Part shown: piece by piece, positions 16,467 through 24,833 of the stretch
How positions within the stretch are numbered: position 1 is the stretch's first letter
Layout of the letters: every line of letters begins with the position of its first letter
From: DRPG01 sp964655065
GTDB lineage: Bacteria; Myxococcota_A; UBA796; GCA-2862545
Reading direction: 5' to 3'
Length of the DNA stretch: 64,000 nt
Assembly (NCBI GenBank): GCA_964655065.1
Contig: CAZZLC010000029.1
Location: 1-64,000 of the forward strand
Made by a program: the position numbers and the translations under genes
Notes under the pieces: generated by a model
Databases searched by the model: none
Seen by the model: the letters and a program-made list of their open reading frames with translations, nothing else
What the model was told of the DNA's origin: nothing

Positions 16467-18068
16467 CCACCGCAGGCCGCGCATCGGCTCCATCGACGTC
16501 GCCGCGAGCACGCCGCCCATCATCGCCCCGATGACCCCGACGGTCGAGACCTCCGAGCCGGCGAAGGTGAGGCCCGGAATGGGCGAAGAGGGCCGCAGCA
16601 CCGGGTTGGCGAAGCGCTCGGGGGTGGGCTCCAGGCCGTAGATCGAGCCCTGCACCGGCCGCACGAAGTGGTCGGTGGTCACCGGCGTGGACAGCTCGGC
16701 GTGCTTCACCATGCCCCGCAGCGCGGGCATTCGGCGCAGGAACTGCTCGAGCAGCGAGGTCTCGAGCCTCTTCTTCAGGGCGTCGTAGTCTTCGCCTCGC
16801 TTCATCCACCGCGTGTCGACGTACGGCTCGAACGTCTCCCAGGGCACGAAGGTCACGACCTCGCCGGTGTGAACCTGGTCAGGCCCCGGGTCGTGCTCGG
16901 GGTCCTTGAGCGAGGGGAAGCTGCAGTAGAGGACCGCGGCGTCGGGGACGGGATCCTGGTCGATTCGCCAGACGTCGGCCTCGGTGTCCCAGGTGCTCCA
17001 GAACCACTTGTTGGCCCCGCTGGCTCCGGCCTCGCGAATGTCACCCTGGAAGCCGAGGTACAGACACACGTGGGCGGCGGCGGGACGCAGATCGGCGACG
17101 GTGTGGCCCCAGCCCTGGGTCGCCGACGCCGGGAGCAGCCGCTGGACCGTGGACTGGACGCCCGCGGCACTCACGATGCGGGGGGCCCGTATCTCCTCGC
17201 CGTCCTGCAGTCGTACGCCGACGGCCCGCCCGCGCTCGACGAGGATCTGCTCGACCGAGGTCGCGATGCGGGTCCACCCTCCCGCCTCGGCGACGGTGCG
17301 GAGCAGCTGCTTCGCGATCTCGCCCGAGCCACCGACCGGGTAGAAGCCGCCGTGCCAGAAGTGACGGACGACCAGGGCCTGCATCGCGAACGACGACCGC
17401 GAGGGGGTCGAGCCGTAGTAGCCCCACTGGGCAGCAAACACCGCCCGCAGGCGCGGGTCGTCGGTGAGCTCCGCGAGCACGTCCGCGGTACGGCGCGACA
17501 GCCAGCGCTCGGCGGGTCGGGCGAGGAGGGCGTTGCCGACGCCCCGGAGCATCCGGGGGGCGATGCGCGAGAGGTAGTAGTTGCGCATCGTGCTCCCGAC
17601 CTCCTTCACGAGAGCGAAGTACCGGTCGATGGCCTCGACGTCGTCGGGGAACGCGGCGATCAGGTTCTCGCGGAAGCCGCCCCGGTTGTCGGGAAAGTCG
17701 ATGCGCACGTCGTCGGGGAAGTGCATCTCCTCGTAGACGTCACCGAGGCTCGCCCACTGCAGCCGACCGTCGGTGAGGCGGTGCAGGACGCGCCCGGGCA
17801 TGCTCCGCTCGGTGACCTCGCCCACCGCGTGCACACCGACGTCCCACGTGTAGGGCCCCCGGCGGAAGGTGTGGGTGAAGCCGCCCGGCGTGTAGTGCTG
17901 CTCGAGCACGAGCACCCGGTGCCCCCACTTGGCGAGCATGGCGGCGCAGGTCATCCCGCCCATGCCGGAGCCGATGACGATCACGTCGTAGGGCCCCTCG
18001 CCACCCCGCTTGTCCCAGTACCGACCCTCTCGCGCCACGGCTCCCCCGGCGAACGAACGGAGCCACAT
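16455..18068 (-). CDS. FAD-dependent oxidoreductase, CrtI/retinol-saturase family
   Basis: About 537 residues. Dinucleotide-binding motif VIVIGSGMGGMTCAAMLA near residue 28, followed by VLEQHYTPGGFTHTF. Near the C-terminus come LTFAGSEVSTVGVIGAMMGG and a GSIYGLEPTPERF segment. This combination marks the phytoene desaturase / all-trans-retinol 13,14-reductase group, which act on isoprenoid or polyene double bonds. The substrate here is unknown; no carotenoid genes are nearby. The start is uncertain: ATG 18068 has no ribosome site, and a GTG 33 bases downstream follows GGGGGAG with only three bases between. It lies 27 bases after the broken sigma54 activator on the same strand. Confidence 0.82.
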   Translation of the reverse strand: MWLRSFAGGAVAREGRYWDKRGGEGPYDVIVIGSGMGGMTCAAMLAKWGHRVLVLEQHYTPGGFTHTFRRGPYTWDVGVHAVGEVTERSMPGRVLHRLTDGRLQWASLGDVYEEMHFPDDVRIDFPDNRGGFRENLIAAFPDDVEAIDRYFALVKEVGSTMRNYYLSRIAPRMLRGVGNALLARPAERWLSRRTADVLAELTDDPRLRAVFAAQWGYYGSTPSRSSFAMQALVVRHFWHGGFYPVGGSGEIAKQLLRTVAEAGGWTRIATSVEQILVERGRAVGVRLQDGEEIRAPRIVSAAGVQSTVQRLLPASATQGWGHTVADLRPAAAHVCLYLGFQGDIREAGASGANKWFWSTWDTEADVWRIDQDPVPDAAVLYCSFPSLKDPEHDPGPDQVHTGEVVTFVPWETFEPYVDTRWMKRGEDYDALKKRLETSLLEQFLRRMPALRGMVKHAELSTPVTTDHFVRPVQGSIYGLEPTPERFANPVLRPSSPIPGLTFAGSEVSTVGVIGAMMGGVLAATSMEPMRGLRWLRS

Positions 18069-18095
18069 AGCTCGGCAGCCGATGGTGAAGCTGCG

Positions 18096-19186
18096 TCAAC
18101 CCTCGCGGAGCCGGGCGAGCTTGCGGTACAGCGTCCGCTCGCCAATCTCGAGCTGCGCGGCGAGCTCCGCCCGGTTCGGCACGCGCTCGACGCACCACGC
18201 GAGGTAGCGGCCTCCATCTCGTGCAGCGGCACGACCTCGTGGACCCACGGGGCCTCGTCGGGCTTCGCCGTGCTCTCGGCCACGGTCCCCAGATGCGCGA
18301 CGTCGATGGCTTGCCCCCCGGCGAGGATGACCGCCCGCTGGAGTACGTTTCGCAGCTCCCGGACGTTCCCTGGCCAGGGATGCCGCCGCAGCACGGCCAT
18401 CGCTGCATCCGAGGGCGTCGTCGGCGCACCGAGCTCCTCGAGGATCGCGGCCGTCAGCAGCTCCAGGTCGTGCAGTCGCTCGCGCAGCGGCGGGACCTCG
18501 ATCGGGAACGCGGAGATGCGGAAGTAGAGGTCCTGGCGGAACGTCCCTTCTGCCACCAGCGCCTGCAGGTCCCGCCAGGTCGCGCTGACGAGCCGGAAGT
18601 CGGCCTGCCGTACCGCGTTGCCCCCGACCCGCCGATAGGTCCCCGACTCGAGCAGCCGGAGCAGCTTGACCTGGAGCGCCGGCGGTACGTCGCCGATCTC
18701 GTCCAGGAACAGCGTGCCGCCGGCCGCGGTCTCCACGAGGCCCGCCTTGCGCGTGTGCGCTCCGGTGAACGCGCCCTTCTCGTGTCCGAACAGCTCCGAC
18801 TCGAACAGCGACTCCGACAGCCCCGAGCAGGCCACCGCCACGAACGGGCCGTCCCGGCGAGCCGAGGCCTCGTGGATCGCCTGGGCGAGCCGCTCCTTGC
18901 CGGTACCCGACTCACCGAGCACCAGCACGGGCACCTCGGTGGGTGCGGCGCGGAGGGCCAGCTCCAGGGCGGCGTTGAAGGCGCGCGAGATCCCGACCTG
19001 GGCGCCCACCTCGGGGCGTGCACGCGCATGGTCGATCGGCGTCAGGTGTTCCACGAAGCCCACCAGCTCCTCACCGTCCCAGATCGACCTCAGCGCGACG
19101 TCGACGTGCTCGGGACCCCGAGGCGTCTGGTGGACGTGCAGCACCCGTGCCGGCCCCCGCGTCCTGCGTGCCTCCGCGAGGGGGCA
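18096..19186 (-). pseudogene. sigma54-dependent activator remnant: 5' truncated and C-terminal frameshift
   Basis: The frame starts abruptly near 19186 in the back half of a PAS-type domain (CPLAEARRTRG, then RSIWDGEELVGFVEHLT). An intact AAA+ core follows: GESGTGKE Walker A, the GAFTGA sigma54-contact loop, GGTLFLDEIGD Walker B and WPGNVREL. At 18209-18212 a run that should read GAGGCCCGC reads GAGGCCGC. In the normal frame the chain becomes nonsense. Restoring one C gives EARYLAWCVERVPN then IGERTLYRKLARL, a Fis-type HTH, and a stop at 18096. The N-terminal sensor is missing upstream of 19187, where a fragment of another gene begins. Either a true double-lesion pseudogene or an assembly or sequencing fault. 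Confidence 0.85.
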
Positions 19187-19440
19187 GCGCTCCGGTGCTC
19201 GCCCAGAACCTGATGTCGCACCGCCGCGCCGAGGCGCTGACCGCAGAGTACGACGGCTACGCGAGCTGCCCGCTCGTCACGGGCTACGGCCGGCTCATCC
19301 TCGCCGAGTTCGGCTACGACGGCAAGATCATGGAGACCCTGCCCTTCGACCAGTCGCGCGAGCGCTACAGCCTGTGGGCCATCAAGGCGCACGCCCTGCC
19401 GCGCATGTACTGGCACGGCATGCTGCGCGGACGCTGGTGA
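19187..19440 (+). pseudogene. C-terminal fragment of sulfide:quinone oxidoreductase (SQOR type)
   Basis: About 84 codons survive, with no start. They match the C-terminal end of the mitochondrial-type sulfide:quinone oxidoreductase family: EYDGYASCPLVTGYGRLILA, then ETLPFDQSRERYSL, then PRMYWHGMLRGRW before the stop. The second redox cysteine of the family lies in the YDGYxSCP motif and is present, but the FAD domain and the other cysteines are gone. The intact protein would need over 300 more residues upstream. The missing 5' end meets the missing 5' end of the divergent sigma54 activator at the same point, so one deletion (or mis-join) explains both. Confidence 0.85.
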
Positions 19441-19506
19441 TCCGGGCTCCGGACCGACCGTTGCCTCGCGCGGACCCGGCGGGATAGCCGCAGGCGGGAG
19501 GTGACG

Positions 19507-19833
19507 GTGCGACTCGTGTTGCTGGGCCTGGCCGCTTGCGGGACCGGCACGCCGCCGGGCCCTCAGCTCACCGAATGCGACCGCTACTTCCTCGACGTGA
19601 CGGAGACTCTCTGCGACGGGGTCGACAAGTCGGAGATCACCTGCGAGTCGCTCGCCTGCAGTCAGGCCTCCCTGACGTTCGAGAGCACCTGCCTCGACGC
19701 CGATGCCTGCTGCGCGTACCGTGACTGCTGGAGCACCTGGGAGTCCTGCATGGCGAGCTGCTCGGGCAGCTCCGACGTCGACGGCTGCCTCGACCAGCTC
19801 GGGCGCTGCGTGAGCGACGAGCTCGCCCCGTGA
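19507..19833 (+). CDS. small cysteine-rich lipoprotein, unknown function
   Basis: A 108-residue lipoprotein. GTG 19507 is preferred over the in-frame GTG at 19501, because GGGAGG ends just before it with normal spacing. The signal is MRLVLLGLAAC (lipobox LAAC). The mature part has more than ten cysteines in short spacings (CDRYFLDVTETLC, CLDADACCAYRDC, CMASC), so a compact disulfide-bonded domain is likely. It follows the sulfide:quinone oxidoreductase fragment on the same strand and converges with the next gene. No family recognised. Confidence 0.7.
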   Translation: MRLVLLGLAACGTGTPPGPQLTECDRYFLDVTETLCDGVDKSEITCESLACSQASLTFESTCLDADACCAYRDCWSTWESCMASCSGSSDVDGCLDQLGRCVSDELAP

Positions 19834-19836
19834 GGC

Positions 19837-20349
19837 CTACTTCGCGGCCACCGTGGTGACCTGATCCATCGCGCAGTTCAGGGCCTCCTGCACCCGACCG
19901 CCCTTGCGACGCGACAGCGTGAAGCGGTGCTCGAGGTCCGAGATCTGCAGGCCCACGGTCGAGATCCGGTCCTTGGCGAGCGCCGCCATCTTGTCGTTCG
20001 AGACCCGGAAGTCGAACCGCCACTGCGTGAACAGGCCCGTCCGTGGGCGAACGCCGGTGATCGGCCACGCGCGGCTCGCCGCCTTCAAGGTGACCACGTC
20101 GTCGCCCACGATGAACCTGGCGCGATGGCCCTTGTCACCGCGCTTGCGCGAGATGCCGCGCGCCGCCGCGAACAGGCGGAGCGTCCAGTCCCCGTCGAAG
20201 TAGACGAGGGTGAGCCCGGTCACACCGTCGCGGTCGAAGTTCTCGTGGTACCCGATGCTCCGACCATCGAGGGGATCGTCGACGACGGTGATGCGGTTGC
20301 AGGTCGCTCCCGCCGTGGACGACGCGAGGAGCAGGGCAATCGACAGCAT
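19837..20349 (-). CDS. secreted protein of unknown function
   Basis: A 170-residue product from ATG 20349 (site GGGAGAGACCC). The N-terminus MLSIALLLASSTAGATC is a signal peptide; the cleavage context (AGA/T) suggests an ordinary secreted protein rather than a lipoprotein, though the following Cys is worth noting. The mature domain looks beta-rich (VTGLTLVYFDGDWTLRLFAA, then TQWRFDFRVSNDKM), with alternating basic stretches, and ends in a Lys tail. No recognised family. Convergent with the small lipoprotein (3 bp between stops). Confidence 0.65.
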   Translation of the reverse strand: MLSIALLLASSTAGATCNRITVVDDPLDGRSIGYHENFDRDGVTGLTLVYFDGDWTLRLFAAARGISRKRGDKGHRARFIVGDDVVTLKAASRAWPITGVRPRTGLFTQWRFDFRVSNDKMAALAKDRISTVGLQISDLEHRFTLSRRKGGRVQEALNCAMDQVTTVAAK

Positions 20350-20471
20350 GGGTCTCTCCCGGGGCGAGGCGCTTTGCCGTTTCGTCCATCGAGCACCGGG
20401 TATCGGGGTCCCGAGGCAGGCCGGCCCGGTTGGGACCGACACGTGACCTTTCGGCAAGGGCGCGGGCCCGC

Positions 20472-20477
20472 TACGAT
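20472..20477 (+). promoter_or_regulatory. -10-like TACGAT upstream of beta-helix lipoprotein
   Basis: GCTACGAT lies 18 bases before the GTG start and just upstream of the GGAGG site. Similar GCTAnnnT elements precede the lipoprotein genes at 22324 (TATGAT), 44730 (TAGAAT) and 62024 (TATGCT). Confidence 0.35.
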
Positions 20478-20495
20478 GACGCCTTGGAGGCGTAG

Positions 20496-22265
20496 GTGAC
20501 CATGGCCTGGAGGATGCTCCTCACGCTCGGCTGCTCGTTCGTCGACGAGGTGCCTTGTGCCTCCGATCGCGACTGCGAGGAGGCGTTCGGACCGGGCTCG
20601 ACCTGCGACGCTGGCGGCTGCGTGCTCGTCGAGCCCCCGCCGGGCTGCGACGATCTCGAGTCGGGCGGGTTCGTGGTCGACGAGGACGTCACCGACGCCA
20701 CCGAGTGGCTCTGCGACAACGCGCCCTACCGCGTCGAGGGGACCCTGCGGGTCACGGGTCGACTCGCGCTCGGCCCCGGCGTGGTCGTGGAGATGGCCCC
20801 CGACGCGTCGATCGTGGTGCGCGGCGGCGGAGTACTCGAGGCCGCAGGGACCGATGACCGACCCGTGACCTTTCGCCCGGTCGGCCCGGTCACCGCAGGG
20901 GCGTGGACGGGACTGGTCGTCGAGGAGACGGCCGGTCGCGTCGCGCTCACGAACACCGAGGTGCAAGGCGCCGGTGGCGCCGGTGGTGTAGGCCTCGACC
21001 CCGACGAGCAGGCTGCGATCGTCGTGTTCGGCGCGGCGGCCATCGTCGGGACCACCATCACCGACAGCGCGGGCTACGGCGTCCGCTTTGCCCGCGGGGG
21101 TGGTCCCGACGCGTTCGCGGGCAACACGCTGAGCGGAGCGGCGCTCGGCCCCCTCCGCCTCGACGCCAACGACGTCGATCGACTGGGCGAGGGCAACACC
21201 TTCGACGACGATGCCGAGATCGAGGTCGACGCCACGGTCGTCGACCACGACGCGACGTGGCGACCGCTCGGGGCCCCCCTCCGGCTCCGGGGCGATGGCC
21301 TCGACGAGGGGCTGCTGGTGGGCCTGTTGCCCGACCAGCCGGCCATGCTCACCTTGACCGCCGGACTCGAGCTGCGATTCGAGCCCGGAACCGGACTGTT
21401 CGTCGGGCAGGACGCCCCGGGCGGGCTCGTCTCCCAGGGCACCCCCGACGCGCCGGTGCGGCTGACCGCCGCCACGACCGAGCCGTGGGACACGGTCGAG
21501 TTCGGCCCGCAGACCATCGAGGGTGGCGCCACCTTGTCGCACACCCTCGTCGAGCATGCAGGCAGAGACGAGTTCGCGGGGATTCTGGTGGTTCCGAGCG
21601 AGGCGACCGCCCGCTTCGATGCCCTCACCGTTCGGGACTGCGCCGACACGGGGCTGGTGGTCGACGGCTTCGGCGCCACCGCCGAGATCACGAGCTCGCG
21701 CTTCGAGGGCAACCTCGGCGACGGCCTGTCGTCGGGCAACCTCGCCGCCACCCGCGTCGACGGCTGCCTCTTCGCCGACAACGGCGACGAGGGCGTGAGC
21801 GTCCGCTTCGGGGGGGACCCGTCCACCTTCACGAACTGCGTCTTCGAGGGGAACGCGGCGGGGGCGATGCTCGTCGCCAACGACAGCCTCGGGAACATCG
21901 GGGGCGGCCACTCGGGTGGCGAAGACCAGGTCATCGCGTGGGACGAACAGTTCGAGACCACGGTCGCCAGCGACCTCGTGCTCTTCGAGGTCGGATTGCC
22001 CTACGAGGCCCGAACCCCCATGACGGTTCAGCCGGGCAACACGCTCTTCGTCAAGCAGGGCGTGGAGGTGCGATTCGTCGACGACGCCGCGCTGACGATC
22101 TCGAATGGCGCGACGTTCGACGTCGCGGGGATCCCGAGCGACCCCGTCAGGCTCACCGGGAGCAACGGGGAGTCCTGGCCGGGACTCTTCGTGGACCCGG
22201 CCGCGGTGATCCTCCAGCCGGGCGGACTCGTGGTCGAGCGTGCCGAGGGCGGCTGGCAGCCCTGA
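20496..22265 (+). CDS. right-handed beta-helix lipoprotein
   Basis: A 589-residue protein. The GTG start lies five bases after GGAGG; the lipobox is in MLLTLGC. A short disulfide-rich head follows (CASDRDCEEAF, CDAGGC, GCDD). From about residue 70 the chain is built of repeated parallel beta-helix rungs of the type found in polysaccharide lyases and DUF1565-like surface proteins, with typical strings such as ITSSRFEGNLGDGLSSGNL and TNCVFEGNAAGAML. No catalytic residues can be picked out. Likely a surface-exposed structural or carbohydrate-binding lipoprotein. It starts a run of same-strand lipoprotein genes. Confidence 0.78.
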   Translation: MTMAWRMLLTLGCSFVDEVPCASDRDCEEAFGPGSTCDAGGCVLVEPPPGCDDLESGGFVVDEDVTDATEWLCDNAPYRVEGTLRVTGRLALGPGVVVEMAPDASIVVRGGGVLEAAGTDDRPVTFRPVGPVTAGAWTGLVVEETAGRVALTNTEVQGAGGAGGVGLDPDEQAAIVVFGAAAIVGTTITDSAGYGVRFARGGGPDAFAGNTLSGAALGPLRLDANDVDRLGEGNTFDDDAEIEVDATVVDHDATWRPLGAPLRLRGDGLDEGLLVGLLPDQPAMLTLTAGLELRFEPGTGLFVGQDAPGGLVSQGTPDAPVRLTAATTEPWDTVEFGPQTIEGGATLSHTLVEHAGRDEFAGILVVPSEATARFDALTVRDCADTGLVVDGFGATAEITSSRFEGNLGDGLSSGNLAATRVDGCLFADNGDEGVSVRFGGDPSTFTNCVFEGNAAGAMLVANDSLGNIGGGHSGGEDQVIAWDEQFETTVASDLVLFEVGLPYEARTPMTVQPGNTLFVKQGVEVRFVDDAALTISNGATFDVAGIPSDPVRLTGSNGESWPGLFVDPAAVILQPGGLVVERAEGGWQP

Positions 22266-22295
22266 ACCGCGACGCGATCGCGGGGGCGGGCCTGC

Positions 22296-22301
22296 TATGA
22301 T
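22296..22301 (+). promoter_or_regulatory. -10-like TATGAT upstream of lipoprotein 22324
   Basis: GCTATGAT, 22 bases before the GTG start at 22324 and upstream of GGAGG. This is the best match to a vegetative -10 in the neighbourhood. No clear -35 was recognised. Confidence 0.4.
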
Positions 22302-22323
22302 TCGCTGTCCGCGGAGGTGACAC

Positions 22324-23253
22324 GTGACGAGACTGGCCTGGCTCGCGACGCTGTGTGCGTGCAGCGGCGACCCCACCACCCTCGAGACCTCCGTCGAGCC
22401 CCGAGAGCCCGCCCCCTACCTCCCCGAGCTCGACGTCCCGGCGACCACCCCGGCCATGTCCACCGACGACGTCGCCGCCGCGATCGAGTCGCGGTTCGCG
22501 GAGCTCGTGGTCGCCGTGCCCACGGGCTTTCCTGACGTCTTCGACGGCCTGCTGGCCCTCGCCGAGCCCGGATGCCCGGCCATCACCAACCGGTCCGAGG
22601 GGAGCCGGACCTCGCTGACCCTCGAGGGCGAGTGCACGACGAGCGCCGGAACGTCGTTCCAGGGAGCCATCGAGTACAGCTACGAGGCGGGTCGGGTCGA
22701 GGACGGCTCCACCGTCGACGGCATGGAGTTCTTCGCCCGGGATCTCCGCGTCGAGACCAATGACGGGCGGTTCGTCGAAGTGGCGGGCTACTTCGCCTTC
22801 GACCACCGTTACGGCGACGACTTCAGCGCGGCATCGTCGTACTGCACGGGCCGCATGAGCGCCGACGACGCCACCGCAGGCGACGACCCCTGGCTGTCCG
22901 GTCGGGTCGAGGGACTCGTCTCCGTGTTCGTGGGCAACTACGGCGGCTACCGGGTGGCCCTCGTCAACGCGACGGTGGCCGCCGACGACCCCGAGATCTC
23001 CGGGGTCTCCATGCAGGACCTCCGCTGGGAGCCCGGTCGCTGCGACATCGAGCTCCTGGGCACCGGCTCGGTCCGCGAAGTCGGGGGAGTGTGGCACGAC
23101 GTCGTCTTCGCGAGCGCCCCGGACGACGGCGAGGTCGTCGGCTGCGATGGCTGCGGCGATCACCTCGCGGCGGGCGCACCCCAGTCGGAGCCCGTGTGCA
23201 ACACCGACGCCCTCGACACCCTCGTCGACTTCTCGGGAGGCCTTCCATGGTGA
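22324..23253 (+). CDS. lipoprotein of unknown function heading a DUF1588/DUF1501 operon
   Basis: A 309-residue lipoprotein (signal MTRLAWLATLCACSG; lipobox around LCAC). The mature protein is acidic and beta-rich, with repeated Tyr/Phe/Asp segments (AIEYSYEAGRVEDGS, VAGYFAFDHRYGDDF) and a C-terminal cysteine cluster (GCDGCGDH). Its stop overlaps the start of the next gene by 7 bases, which places it first in a tightly coupled group of five genes (22324-27290). No family recognised; it probably serves the same envelope system as the DUF1588-like protein behind it. Confidence 0.7.
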   Translation: MTRLAWLATLCACSGDPTTLETSVEPREPAPYLPELDVPATTPAMSTDDVAAAIESRFAELVVAVPTGFPDVFDGLLALAEPGCPAITNRSEGSRTSLTLEGECTTSAGTSFQGAIEYSYEAGRVEDGSTVDGMEFFARDLRVETNDGRFVEVAGYFAFDHRYGDDFSAASSYCTGRMSADDATAGDDPWLSGRVEGLVSVFVGNYGGYRVALVNATVAADDPEISGVSMQDLRWEPGRCDIELLGTGSVREVGGVWHDVVFASAPDDGEVVGCDGCGDHLAAGAPQSEPVCNTDALDTLVDFSGGLPW

Positions 23254-24833
23254 GCACCGTCCTGGTCGCGACGCTGCTGCTCGGGTGCTCGGAGCCCGAT
23301 GGTGAGGTTCCGCCGGTCACCGCGGCCGACGTCACGCTGACCGAGGCCCAGCTGCTCGTGCGGGCGAGCCTCGACGTCCGCGGTACGCGGCCGACGATCG
23401 CGGAGCTCGAGGCCGTGATCGCCGATCCGTCCACCCTCGACGCCACCATCGCCGACTTCGTCGACGACCCGCGGTTCCTCGACCGCCTCCGCTCCATGTT
23501 CGCGCCGGGCTTCCGCACCCGAATCGACGACTACCCCGTCGGTCGCGAGGCGAGCCCCGGCGCGAGCGCCGCGATTGGCGAGGAGCCCCTCGACCTGCTC
23601 GCCACCATCGTGGCCAACGACCGGCCCTACAGCGACCTCGTGCTCGCCGACTACACCGTGGTCCGCGAGGAGCTGCTCGACCTGTGGCCGCTCGAGCCCG
23701 CGTCCGCCGACGTGACTCCCCTCCCCGGAACCCTCGTCGCCCGCTACACCGACGGTCGCCCTCACGCAGGGGTGCTGTCGAGCAATGCGATGTGGCTGCG
23801 GCACCCCTCGACGCTCGAGAACGCGAACCGGGGGCGGGCCAACGCGCTGACCCGAGCGCTGCTCTGCGAGAGCTTCCTGGACCGACCCATCGACTTTCCC
23901 ACCGACGTCGACCTGTCGGACTCCGAGACCATTCGTCAGGCCATCCGCGAGGAACCCGCCTGCACGTCCTGTCACTCCACGCTCGATCCGCTCGCGAGCT
24001 ACCTGTGGGGCTTCATGGACGAGGGCGGCGAGGACCCCGCTGCGCTCGCCACCTACGAGCCCATCCGGGAGCGAGACTGGGTGCGGTACACCGGCCGGGC
24101 CCCCGGGTTCTTCGGTACGCCGGGAGACGGGCTCGTCAACCTCGGCCTGCAGATCGCCCGTGACGAGCGCTTCGTGCGCTGCGGGGTCGAGCGCGTGTAC
24201 CGGGGCATGCTCGGCCGCGACGCCGAGCTCTCCGACGATGGCGCCATCGCGGAGCACCGCGACGCGTTCGTGAACAGCGACCTCGACGTGAAGGCGCTGG
24301 TGCGCTCCGTCCTCGCCGACCCGCGGTACCGGGGCACCCGCACGCCCTCGGCCTTCGGCGGCCAGCCCGAGCCGGTCGAGCTCAAGACGATCACGCCAGA
24401 CCAGCTGAGCAGCGATCTCCAAGCCCTCACGGGCTACCGGATGACCTTCGAGGATCGCGACGCTCTGCGCCTCGACGCCGGACTGCGCGCGGTCGCGGGC
24501 GGAAGCGATCAGGGTGACGCCGCCCTGCCGTCGACCGGGCTCGCGCTGGTGCACCGACGCCTCGCAGAGGCGGCCGCCGTCGCGGTGGTCGACGGGGTGG
24601 TCGAAGGCGGCATCGTGAGGCCGCTCGTCGGCAGCTTCGAGCGTCCCCCCACCGGCGAAGAGCTGTCACGGCTCGTGCTCGCCACGTCGTCGCAGGTCAT
24701 CGGCCCGGAGGGCCCCGAGGTCGACGCGCTGCTCGCCCTCTGGACCGACGCCGAGGCCATCACCGACGCGCCCACGGCCTGGAAGGCCGTGCTCACCGCA
24801 CTCCTCTCCGATCCCGCCCGGCTGGTGTACTGA
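23247..24833 (+). CDS. DUF1588-like secreted lipoprotein with CxxCH motif
   Basis: A 528-residue lipoprotein from ATG 23247 (GGGAGG site; lipobox LLLGC). The centre carries a CTSCH motif followed by STLDPLASYLWGF. This matches the DUF1588-type motif (CxxCH...DPLG) in the planctomycete/myxobacterial DUF1592-1588-1585 proteins. CxxCH allows covalent haem c. N-terminal helices (TIAELEAVI...VDDPRFLDRL) look like the DUF1592/DUF1549-type helical part. Known families of this kind occur beside DUF1501 or DUF1552 proteins, as here. The substrate is not known; a role in polymer or redox metabolism at the cell surface is only a guess. It overlaps both neighbours. Confidence 0.78.
   Translation: MVSTVLVATLLLGCSEPDGEVPPVTAADVTLTEAQLLVRASLDVRGTRPTIAELEAVIADPSTLDATIADFVDDPRFLDRLRSMFAPGFRTRIDDYPVGREASPGASAAIGEEPLDLLATIVANDRPYSDLVLADYTVVREELLDLWPLEPASADVTPLPGTLVARYTDGRPHAGVLSSNAMWLRHPSTLENANRGRANALTRALLCESFLDRPIDFPTDVDLSDSETIRQAIREEPACTSCHSTLDPLASYLWGFMDEGGEDPAALATYEPIRERDWVRYTGRAPGFFGTPGDGLVNLGLQIARDERFVRCGVERVYRGMLGRDAELSDDGAIAEHRDAFVNSDLDVKALVRSVLADPRYRGTRTPSAFGGQPEPVELKTITPDQLSSDLQALTGYRMTFEDRDALRLDAGLRAVAGGSDQGDAALPSTGLALVHRRLAEAAAVAVVDGVVEGGIVRPLVGSFERPPTGEELSRLVLATSSQVIGPEGPEVDALLALWTDAEAITDAPTAWKAVLTALLSDPARLVY

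Noticed and set aside
20220..22379. Minus-strand frame of over 700 codons opposite the beta-helix lipoprotein
   Set aside because: The plus strand carries signal peptide, ribosome site and beta-helix repeats; the antisense frame has none of these.
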